Part shown: positions 55,325 to 64,000 of the stretch, one piece after another
How the letters are laid out: every line of letters starts with the position of its first letter
How positions within the stretch are numbered: the stretch's first letter is position 1
Assembly: GCA_030762935.1 (NCBI GenBank)
Contig: CM060890.1
Location: 68,636,765 to 68,700,764 of the forward strand
DNA from: Hymenopus coronatus
Taxonomy: Eukaryota; Arthropoda; Insecta; Mantodea; Hymenopodidae
Direction: 5' to 3'
Length of the DNA: 64,000 nucleotides
Translations under genes and position numbers: made by a program
Notes under the pieces: model-generated
Database searches by the model: none
What the model saw: only the letters and a program-made list of their open reading frames with translations
Told to the model about the DNA's origin: nothing

Positions 55325-56133
55325 ATCTTAAAAACGGCTTACTCTACGTGAAAGTTTAACACAAATTGTGTATTTTAATGACTTTCAGGTTAATGCATTA
55401 CTAGTTGAGAATGAAGAGATACTCCCAGAAAATTGAAGAAATACATTTTATTTGAATACCTTTAAGATGTATTTTATCAAAATCGATAGTAATTTTTGAG
55501 AAAATGAAGATTTTCAAAAATTATTCATGTAAAGGCTTGTCCGGAGTGGAGGGATTTTCATGATGATCTCCGTGTCACATCCTTGGAAAATGTTAAACTC
55601 CTTACCTCCTTGCCTTATCGTGTTCATACACCCACGCACACACAGGGACATTTATTTTAAAATGTTTTTCTTTGTTTTTATTCGGGGGACCTCATGACAT
55701 ATATCTCCGGTGAAATCTCGACACCTTATCTATACATAACATAACTCCATGGCACGACAGCTCACGGGGAGCCTTGGCCTACCGCCCGGCCGCTGCGTCC
55801 CCCATCTCGGTCCACTACAGATGTCATGGATGGGGTGCAGTATTGGAGGGTGAGACGTGGTCAGCGCCTCGAGCCCCTCCCGGCCGGTTAATGCGGTCCT
55901 CACGACCTGGAGCCGCTACTTCTCCATCAAGTAGCTCCTCAATTGGCCCCCCAGGGACCTCACGAGGCTGAGTGCACCCCGGTCCAGGTCTCCCAGCGGG
56001 GGAAAAATCCCCACGCCGGTACTGGGGATCGAACCCAGGTCTCCCGCTTGGTAGGCAGCTGCACTACCACCGCGCTAAGGAGACGACCCCTTATCTATAC
56101 ACTATGCACATATTACGTGTAAAGGAAGTAAAT
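55325..56133 (+). mobile_element. R841 repeat, 3' two-thirds, interrupted by a SINE
   Basis: Starts at the CTTAAAAACGGCTTACTC segment only some 15 bases after the mariner end, lacks the 5' third and most of the TCTTACGG block, and continues to TATATCTCCGGTGAAATCTC. It is then interrupted by SINE-D (55737-56088) and resumes with ACTATGCACATATTACGTG to the end TGTAAAGGAAGTAAA. The missing 5' part was not found on the other side of the mariner. Confidence 0.8.
55737..56088 (-). mobile_element. SINE-D insertion with 13-bp target-site duplication
   Basis: CCTTATCTATACA occurs at 55724-55736 and again at 56089-56101; R841 reads continuously if one copy and the insert are removed. The minus strand begins GTCGTCTCCTTAGCGCGGTG with A box TAGCGCGGTGGTAGTGC and B box GGGTTCGATCCCC (about 56027-56039), then CCGGCGTGGGGATTTTTCCC. 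The insert is 352 bp and strongly G+C-rich. It is transcribed by RNA polymerase III in this class of element and mobilised by LINE proteins. Its intact boxes and clean duplication mark it as one of the younger insertions here. Confidence 0.9.
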
Positions 56134-56564
56134 ATAAGAAAGGCACGATTATTTAAGATAAAAGCTGAAGGATATTCTTTTGAAACGTAATATACTTGCA
56201 GCACTTATGAAAAGCGGTCATATCCAGTGCAGCTTATTATAAAGAATTTTACATTAAAAGGTTAATCACAATATTAACAGTGAAAAACTCCAGAAAGTAA
56301 CTACAAAGTCTAATAATATAATACAGTCTTATCGAGTTATGGAATATTTTAAAGACAAGTATGACTTAAAGTTTGAAATTCCAACTAATAAGCTAGCGTT
56401 TTGTAATTTATACCATATATGTAATGTAATAGAAATAATTATTATTGCAAACTTCGTCAATTTTATTATAAAGGTTCGGAATTTATGGTAAAATTTGTTT
56501 GTTTTTGTCATATCACTAAGAAGTCTTTTACGACAAGGAAATTAAAATTTTGGTTTAATATTTT

Positions 56565-58015
56565 AATCCTAGATTTTTTGATTTCCACCATTTTTCTGAA
56601 AATGATGGTGAGATCTTTCATTGGTCGCTGGGCGTCTTTTAGGTTGGTTGTCTGCATCAGTTGGAGGTTTTCCATGATTTCTTTTAAAGTTCCATTCTGG
56701 TGTTCGGTACATGCTCTTTTGCCTGTGTTGTGTCTGCAAATGGTAGTCGTGAGGTCTTTGATGTTGATCTAGATTTGTTTGACGCTCTTGTAAAACTAGT
56801 GTGTAATGTTTGCAAGTCCTCTCTGGTAGTGCATTGTGTTTGTCGTTGGAGTGATATTTTGGATGTTCTCATGGTGGTAGTTTGCTGATTTGCTGTGGTG
56901 CCAGCGGGGCGGGTGGTGATTGGTTTAGATGTGGATTTGTCTCTCTTGCATTCATATTTTGAAGTTCAGTGGTGGCTGTTTGCTGATTGGTTGCAGTTCT
57001 AGCAGATTCGTGGTGATTGTTCTGTTGTGGAGGTGTTCCTGTTCCAATTATATTCAGTTGAGTGTGCTTCTTCTCTTTTGGGTATTCAAAGTTTAGTTAT
57101 GTTGTTGGTGCTTCTTGTTGGGGGTAGTAGGGGCAGTAGTTTGGCTAGTGAAGTAGTTGTTTCGGCGGCATATGGGGCTGTATAGGCGGCGTGTGATGAG
57201 GTCGTGTTTTCGGCATTCTGTTGTGAGATTCGCAGCTCCATAACAGTGGTGTTGAGCAAATTTTTGGCGGTGTGTCTGTACTTGCAACATCTCCTACAAG
57301 GTAGTGTCTATGTTGCATGGCTTTCCTTTATTTGAACTTCTTTCCCAAGAAATGTCGCTCCACTTTTTAGGATTAGCAGGTATACCTCGACGATATTCAG
57401 ATTATCCAGATGCTTATACCTCATGAAATATTGTATCAAATCATTGATTCAATCTTCCCATTTTTATCAAAATATAATATAAATTTTGAGCACCAAAAAA
57501 TTCTCTTCAACCTAAATCAATATATTTAATTGAATCTATGGTTTGTAGGGCTGCGGTGTATTGTTCTCTATCTTGACACATGGGGCGGAAAAGTTGGTCC
57601 TCTATTGTTGTGGACTCCGTCGGCGTACACAAGGGCCTACTAGATAAACTGGGCCTGCTGATGGAAAAATCGTATTGGTAGCTGAGGATGGACGCCGACC
57701 GCACTGCACCTTAAACTACCGAGATAATTCCTTGCTGGTATTAACGTGGTGTTCAGTGCGATACTCATCTGCGGAGTAGAGGATCTAGGTGAAGATGTGG
57801 ATGTGAATGTTCAGGTGGTTGAGGTGTGGAGTTCCTTTGATTGTTGGTATTGATGCTCTTAGTGTGGTGTCCTCTGGTGATCTTGAGGTTTCTTGCTTGG
57901 AGTTTTGCAATTCGTCAAATATAATCTTGAGGGTCACTGCGGTATTATTTTCTTTCTTCTTTTTCCCTACCTTTGTGTTGCGTAGGGCTTTGAAACCCTA
58001 TTTTGAAGCATAATT
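56565..58015 (-). pseudogene. Non-LTR retrotransposon ORF1 (gag-like) relic
   Basis: At the low-coordinate end the minus strand reads TLKEIMENLQLMQ then LKDAQRPMKDLTIIF (about 56590-56700), the usual C-terminal helix of Jockey-type ORF1 proteins. Further up, near 57200-57270, is a CCHC-like stretch HHCYGAANLTTECRKH, comparable to the zinc knuckles of these RNA-binding proteins. A Gln/Thr/Asn/Pro-rich linker lies between. Above 57536 a basic, Ser/Thr/Pro-rich part resembles an ORF1 N-terminus. Stops and frameshifts occur throughout. No endonuclease/RT follows. The cox1 fragment at 57361-57535 interrupts it. Confidence is moderate since only the C-terminal motif is clear. Confidence 0.55.
57361..57535 (+). 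pseudogene. cox1: Nuclear mitochondrial copy (NUMT) of cox1, 3' part
   Basis: Translation from 57361 gives [20 protein letters not shown] then SWNIVSN, the near-invariant loop region late in cytochrome c oxidase subunit I. The tryptophan is TGA (57424-57426), as in invertebrate mitochondrial DNA. A frameshift follows after about residue 27; farther on, LFNLNQY and a final ATTGAATC match the downstream part loosely. It is about 175 bp, A+T-rich, and bounded on both sides by non-mitochondrial sequence, so it is an inserted pseudogene and not the working gene. The DAYTSWN spelling favours an insect or crustacean over a spider. Confidence 0.85.
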
Positions 58016-60049
58016 TCACATGGTTACTCAAATTTAGCTTATTTTGCGAAAGTATATTATTCAAAGTATTTATTTAGCTGCCTGAGAAGTTAATTACGTT
58101 TTGTTTCTATTAGGGAGTGCCGTTTCACCAATCAATCTAACGAACTCCATTTTAGACGACTGCTTTTAGATTTTTTAATGTTGTTTAAGCCTCAATCACA
58201 ATGAATTCCAAATCTAGACGTAACGCAGTATTGGCGCAAGCGGTAGTGAAGGACATTCACAATACAATCGGAGGCACAACTTTAAAAGTTAGCATGGGTA
58301 TCTAGGTCTGTAAATTTCGTACAAACGGATATTCTCTAAGCGCTGCACAAACTTCAAATTGAAAGTCATGGTCAACAATACCATACAACAAAATTCACGC
58401 AGTATTTCACAAATATGTTTCAGAAATTACATATTCACAACTGGCTCTTGCAGCAGTGACGTCCCAATAATTGAAAATATTGAAAATAATCTAAAATATT
58501 TAAAATAGATGAGGCTGCACATTTAATGAATTATGAATTCTGTTTTTGCGCCTTACGATTTGTGGGAGGAGCGAGAAATCTAGTTGTAGATTGTGGGCAC
58601 ATACATTAAAAGAAAGGACACTTCGCAAGGAGGCTGCCATAAATTCTTGAGGGAAATTATAGTGCCGCATAGTCTAGTAGAAGAAGGTGTATGTACAGTA
58701 GGTCGTGCGTTCGTCTTTTGTAAAACAACTTTCATTGAATAGAGCAAGGAATGTTTTCTGTGTGTACGCAACATAAGGATAAAGTCTGGAGTTTGCAAAC
58801 TCTTGCCTTGCGTAGGATGTTGCGTGTGTTTATGTGAATGCTTACATTCAATAGCATGGGTACAAAGACTTTCGCTGCATCTGCAGTTAGAACTAATTGT
58901 GAATGGGTCATTACTCACCCAAGTCTCGCTTTCATACGTCAGCCATGGCACGACCATTGTCTTATAGTCTCTTGACGCACTTTACATTTTAGAGATGGTC
59001 GAATTATTGCACACACATATATTGAAATCTCTTAGGCTTTACCGCTCTTCGTCATCATGAAAATATAAAACACAACCAAGATAATTTAATCTTTATACTT
59101 ATTAATTTGGTTGATTGTCAATTATTATCTTTACTCTAATTGGGTATTCATTTTAGATATTTGGAGATATTAAATTTTTCATATGATATTCAACCTGTGT
59201 ATATTTCCATACATCATAGTATTGTTATAATAACATTAAATCAAAGCCTTTGAGCTTGTCGATCACCAAAATGAACTGAAGTGAAACGGCTATATGGAAG
59301 AACAACATATGTAGTGGACCATAAGAACACATTCTTATATGGCTTGAAGGTAATTTAAATGCTGATTAAAGCTTATTTATTCTATATAGAAAACACAAAA
59401 TATTGATACTTTAAACTTTTCGTCTCCATTTCAAAATACAGCTATAAATCAGATGGAGACTTTGTCATGACATTCGCGGGTTACCGCAATGTTGCCAATA
59501 AATCAAGAGGGAAATAAATGTATGCAACATTAAAATCGATGATGACAGGCTCTCTGGAATGAAACCACATGCGATAAAACGCAATTGTAAATGGAATAAA
59601 GGTGCATTGCCTTCTATTATTTCTGCGGATAAGAGAGGAATAAACAGGTACTCTTTTCTCGTCAATTTCAGTTCCTTTGAAATAGTGATTATTCTGCTGC
59701 TGCTCACTATTATAATAATGATAATAAAGACTCATTTAGGAAGCCCCGGTAACAAAATTATCTGAATGTAGAATTAAAGATGTTATACTTTTAGATGTTG
59801 AAATATTGTATAAATAATTTCACATTTTGACAATATATATTCTCGTTGCTGCTTCTTTCACCATCTGTTAAATTATCAGTGGAGCTGATGTTAGATTTTA
59901 TAAATTATTGTTTTTGTTTATTTTTTTATTTCAATGCTGCTTGGAAATACATAATATCTATATGTAGTGCGTTTGAAACTTCCAAATTTCAATCATTACA
60001 TCTACTTAATTGCTTGATTGAAGCATATTGAATTTGTTTTCTTTTATAT
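58016..60049. other. Unassigned DNA, 2 kb
   Basis: No gene or repeat recognised. A 125-codon minus-strand open frame (58580-58957) begins with VVPWLTYESETWV, faintly like the YGSETW block of LINE reverse transcriptases, but the rest gives no support. Confidence 0.35.
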
Positions 60050-60257
60050 TGTTTAACATCCGCTGTAACTACTATAACACCGTAGGCCTTAACACATGGA
60101 ATGAAGATGGAGCACCGGTGGAATGTGATGGCGGGTGAGACCGCAGAAAAGCAGCCCCAGCGCCGCTTTGTCCATCACAAATGCCACGTGCGGTCGCTTG
60201 GAATCGCACCCGGGCCGCCTAAGCGGGAGGCACGTGGTCTAACGACATGACCGTACA
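60050..60257 (-). mobile_element. SINE-A copy
   Basis: Reverse-oriented. Minus strand: GTACGGTCATGTCGTTAGAC head, GGTGCGATTCCAAGCGACC in place of the B box, CACGTGGCATTTGTGATGG, AAAGCGGCGCTGGGGC, CACCGGTGCTCCATCTTCAT and GCGGATGTTAAACAATA. Nearly complete but diverged. Confidence 0.8.
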
Positions 60258-60456
60258 CACTTCATTGGAAGGGGCAAGGTATTAATTCGTTTGGGTAGTG
60301 CCATCTGTTCAAGGACAAACCATAAATTATAATGCCATATCAGTCTTGGATATCTTATTGAGGCACAAATAATAACTCATCTCCTGTATTCATCACGTTA
60401 TAATCCATGAATTGTAAGTATTATTGATGTCTAAGATTGAATGTGTACATCTCATT

Positions 60457-60640
60457 AGCACTTTGGTAGCATGGCAGAGCCGGGTTCGATTCTCGCGTCC
60501 AGCGTGGGGATTTACTTCCCCGCTAGGAGGATTGGGTGTGGTGTCGTAGCATCCTTACCATACCGTGAAAGGGAAATAGCCATACTATCGTCGAGCTGTG
60601 GTCTCTCTCATAATTCCGTCCCGGTTATTAACCGACCGTC
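60457..60640 (+). mobile_element. tRNA-derived SINE, related to SINE-D or a Talua-like family
   Basis: A B box GGGTTCGATTCTCG (60482-60495) is followed by CCAGCGTGGGGATTTACTTC and CCCCGCTAGGAGGATTGGGTG. The GCGTGGGGATTT..CCCCGCT core is shared with SINE-D at 55737-56088. This core and the following TGTGGTGTCG segment recall SINEs known from termites and other insects. The A-box side is damaged. Confidence 0.6.
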
Positions 60641-61047
60641 GGGTTGTGTAATCGTCATCAAGTTTGAACGCCAAAGACTATACAGTTTTATCATATTTAC
60701 TTAGTTTATAAGTGCGTTGTTTTGCCACAAATTGGCATTTATGGATTTGCACGTTACAATGTTTTACCAATGTTAATGTATCCTGAAGTGTCTTGAGATT
60801 ATTCGCACGTCCCTCAAGGCTATGATTTACTTCTGCTCACCTGCTACCGGACGTTAGTAGCATCTTCGATATGTCACCGTTATTAGTATTATATGCAATT
60901 GTGAATTCTGTTAATTTATGACTGAATTAAGTAATTTTATTCCATAATTTGTAACAGAACGTTTACTTTAAATCGACTTTATTGTATTCTGTTAAATTGC
61001 GGTAGAGTAATTGAGCAGCGTGAATTCTACCGTCAAGTGTGACATCA
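60641..61047. other. Unassigned DNA
   Basis: Nothing recognised. Confidence 0.35.
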
Positions 61048-61117
61048 GTCTGGGAGACCTAGTTGGTTAGGGTTGGCCTTCTGATCCGAAGTTCGCAAGT
61101 TCAATTCCACTCCAGAC
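61048..61117 (+). other. tRNA-like sequence, probably a SINE head or tRNA pseudogene
   Basis: GTCTGG at the left can pair with CCAGAC at the right as a six-base-pair acceptor-like stem over 70 nt, an A-box-like TAGTTGGTTAGGG and a B-box-like AGTTCAATTCC are at suitable positions, and CTTC/GAAG could close an anticodon-like hairpin. Loop sizes are irregular and the isoacceptor cannot be assigned. A decayed tRNA or SINE head is more likely than a working tRNA. Confidence 0.4.
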
Positions 61118-63168
61118 CAATGCTTATTATTTGTGCTTAAAAACGTAGCCCCATATCATTAGATTTCCTGGCATGCAAAACAATTTTGCACGACAAAATT
61201 CCATCACACTGGTGACGTTGATATGTATTCGACAGCGTCGTTAAGGATCAACGCACACCAGTAGTAAATTAGCCATAGAGTTTAAACTATTACGGATACT
61301 GACTTGAAATGTGACAGGGCTGCTACATGCAATATTTTGCATTTACGATGGTTGTTACAATTTAAAATAATGTATATCAGGATTCAACATAATCTAACCT
61401 GACAGTCCAAAACAAAGGAACATTTTCTCAATAGGTATTAAAGATATGAAACGGATACTTCGTAGGCACTTTCTTTTTATCGTAACTATCAAATCCCTCC
61501 GCAAAAAAAAAAAAAAAAAAAAAAAAATGTTATGGTGAGAACTTGTTTCTTTAAAAATATTTGTTTTATCACTTTGATAGCAGTGAAAAAAAAGCACATC
61601 TTTATCCAATTCAAAAGCATTATATGGACAATTAAGGCAAATCTTTCTGGGGAATTTATTTTCATTAACAAAGGAGCATGCAAGTTTATTTTCCATATAT
61701 AATGTTGCTTACATATGAGCTCAAAAAAAAAGCTATAATATTTGAGAAACACATTTAAGTGCACATTTTAAGCTAGATATGAATACATTTTAATGAAGAT
61801 TTTTGGTGTTTATGATAAGCTATGTTTATTAATAGGTTTTCCAATGTTGAACCTTTTATGCTTGAACCAATTACCAAACAATCGATGCTGAAATTTGTTA
61901 TTTATTGACAATTTATGAAGATAATTTTGCTGATTATCCCTTGCGGATTCATTAAATATGAATAAATAATTGTATATTTACATTTTTCTGGGACGGTCTG
62001 TATGTAATACATACATATGAATGTTTTGAATCTCTCTGCTCTGTACTAATCCTGCCAATGCCATCCTTACTCTTGCTATCTTATACTTTTTCCATTTATT
62101 TTGTAATTTTAATAATCTTGAGACCATCGTCCCTTGTACAGACACAAAACACTGATTTTTATCTAAATGAAGCCACTTCTAAACGTTTACATGCACAAAT
62201 ATACCCAGGAGAAACCTTTTTGTCAAAAGGGGAATGGAACCTTTTATACAGCCCTAGACTCTTTAAATTTTAAAACCCAATTAGAACAGTAATTTTGCTA
62301 TAAATGTCGGTGCGTATATTCCAAAAAGTATATGCCTAATTACGGATATTTTTGAAAATATGATTTTAGTTCATTTTTACTCATGTCCCCTTAACAAATA
62401 TTGGTAATTCCTAAAGAGTGTTTTTTCCTGGTCCCTTTAAGAGTAAGGGTCAAACACGCTTGTGTTTATTACAAATATATGCAGGAAGTAGAATAAAGAC
62501 ATCCTTTAAAAGCATTTACTAGTGAGGTGTATCTCCTATCTAAAGATATTCTATCTATTCTCCCTTATAGCTGATAAGTGGACTATGTTCAGCAAAAGGC
62601 CTCAGAAATCTCACTTCAGCTGCTTTAATTTCTCCTTATCCTTTTTATACCTTAAGTCCAATTCTTATACTACAAATCAACATCCTTGCTGACAGTCTAT
62701 AAAACGTAATTCCTCCATTTAATTTTGCTTTTCTTGCCATATGTTCTAAGAATCCTCTTCATATCTTGAAACCTATTTAATTTTTATTTTCTTCATTTGC
62801 ATAGCTTTCTTTAACTTCTATGATCATATTGGAGACTTTGGTTTGTGAAACAACTTATATACACATTGTAGGTTATTGCCATTAGGTTATTAAATTCCTA
62901 TCATTAAACGCACGCACATTCACTCCCACATTTATACTTACAGATCCTGTTGGGGATATGAATAATTCTGATTAAAGAAATACTCTCCATCCCAGGAGAG
63001 AATGAAACCTGAACTCTGGATGATTTTTTGTTTATTTAATTGTTTATTTAAACAATTAAAACCAAGATAGTTTCATTTTCATACTTGTGTTGTATTATCT
63101 TCAATCTTTCCATTAACTTTTCAGTAGTGCTTACCTCTAAACTATGGTCTTCTATATTTTTATGAAAT
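61118..63168. other. Unassigned DNA with a poly-A tract
   Basis: Apart from the A-run at 61503-61527, no feature is recognised in this 2-kb stretch. A 71-codon open frame at 62058-62273 begins with a hydrophobic, signal-peptide-like stretch but has no known domain. Confidence 0.35.
61503..61527. repeat. Poly-A tract (25 A)
   Basis: An uninterrupted A-run preceded by TCCCTCCGC. It may be the tail of a retroposon whose body is no longer recognisable. Confidence 0.95.
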
Positions 63169-63982
63169 AAAAAATCTGATGATCATATATATATATATAT
63201 TTGCAACAAATTATTGTTAAAAAACTTATTCTTCTACTTACTTCATGCTAATCTAGAAAAAATGTTATCAGAAATGGTCTGTTTACTTATCTCCTGGTAA
63301 GTAGAAAGGAAATAAGTAAGTACCATAGCCTAAAACGATAAAAAAACCTTTTAAATGCTGGTTGCTAAGGATTGAAGTTCCTTTGTTTGTAAGGCCAGGA
63401 GTTGAAAAGTTCCCGTGTTGGAAAATTGTATTTTAAAACTGAAACTAATAACAAGTACAACTCAAACGGTCAATTCATCGAAAAAATGTATATAACATAA
63501 ATTGTGTGATTCAAGATTTAACAGCTATGCAAAGTTCATTCATAATAAAGACATCTTCAGAGGCTATTCCCAGAAAATTCAATATATACATTTTATTTGT
63601 CATGTAAATATTTATAATATGTGATATTTTAATCAAAATCGTCAACCATTTTTGAGAAAATTAACATTTTCGAAAATGTTTCCGTGTAAACGGAAGTTGA
63701 GAGTGAGGAGAGGGAGATTTTCTTTAAAATCTTCGAGTCGCATCTTTGGAAGGTATACTGAACTTAAATACCAACTTTGGTATTTAAACGGATTTTTCAT
63801 TTTTGAACTACATTGCTCCCTCACACATACACACACAGATGCACTTTTTTTTTTTTTCTTTTTTTTGGCATTCAGCGATTATCAAACCATACATTTCCGG
63901 TGAAATATCAGTATCAATTTTTTTATACATTTTGATACCTTCTTTATACACTATGTACATTGTACGTGTTGAGAAAGTAAAA
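63169..63982 (+). mobile_element. R841 repeat, near-full-length copy
   Basis: 5' end AAAAAATCTGATGATC, 3' end GTACGTGTTGAGAAAGTAAAAG. The ACTTTCTCTACA motif is replaced by an (AT)n tract at 63186-63201. The TCTTACGG block is deleted, the hairpin AAATACCAACTTTGGTATTT at 63766-63785 is intact, and a CA tract at 63823-63837 is followed by a T-run. Confidence 0.85.
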
Positions 63983-64000
63983 GTTAAAGTTCTTTCTCAG

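Noticed and set aside
58580..58957. LINE reverse transcriptase fragment suggested by VVPWLTYESETWV
   Set aside because: Only one short block resembles the YGSETW motif; no neighbouring RT blocks could be found in any frame.
1..64000. CRISPR arrays, operons or bacterial-type defence systems
   Set aside because: No regularly spaced repeats with unique spacers and no tightly packed genes; the sequence is clearly that of a repeat-rich animal nuclear genome.

Overview
This window looks like nuclear DNA of an arthropod, most likely an insect. It is A+T-rich and I could recognise no intact host protein-coding gene in it. The animal assignment rests on four things: decayed Merlin and mariner DNA transposons, Jockey-type non-LTR retrotransposons, several tRNA-derived SINE families, and a nuclear copy of mitochondrial cox1 that only reads through if TGA is read as tryptophan. 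No bacterial gene organisation is present. I cannot name the species from the sequence alone.

The dominant feature is a dispersed repeat of about 841 bp, called R841 here. About 27 copies and fragments on both strands cover roughly a quarter of the window, with a run of same-strand copies at 15.1-18.7 kb. Near-complete copies start with an A-run followed by TCTGATGTG, carry the 12-bp motif ACTTTCTCTACA close to the 5' end and its inverted match close to the 3' end, and contain a conserved hairpin followed by a (CA)n tract. I do not recognise the family. It is most likely a non-autonomous mobile element.

Layout. 0-11 kb: R841 copies, a Merlin (IS1595-related) transposase relic at about 2.9-3.6 kb, SINE pieces, and the C-terminal end of a non-LTR ORF2 at 5.5-6.1 kb. 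11-29 kb: the densest R841 region, with a 15-bp minisatellite at 12.4 kb and SINEs. 29-33 kb: an 88-bp tandem repeat resembling LTR-element primer-binding sites, a local duplication, a SINE and a degenerate reverse transcriptase. 35-40 kb: a SINE, an R841 copy split by a duplicated 125-bp module, a good but non-coding exon candidate, another SINE and a CpG-rich block with a heat-shock-element-like motif. 43.2-45.9 kb: the best preserved coding remnant, a Jockey-clade endonuclease/reverse transcriptase on the minus strand with two premature stops and a frameshift. 46-56 kb: more R841, a dead mariner, and a SINE inserted in an R841 copy with a clear 13-bp target-site duplication. 56.5-58 kb: a retrotransposon ORF1 (gag) relic that appears to contain a cox1 fragment. 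58-64 kb: mostly unassigned DNA with SINEs and a final near-complete R841 copy.

The pieces do not form a working pathway. The window reads as a record of successive insertions, some of which can be ordered: SINE-D into R841, and mitochondrial DNA probably into a retrotransposon. Boundaries of repeats were set by eye against the other copies and may be off by tens of bases.
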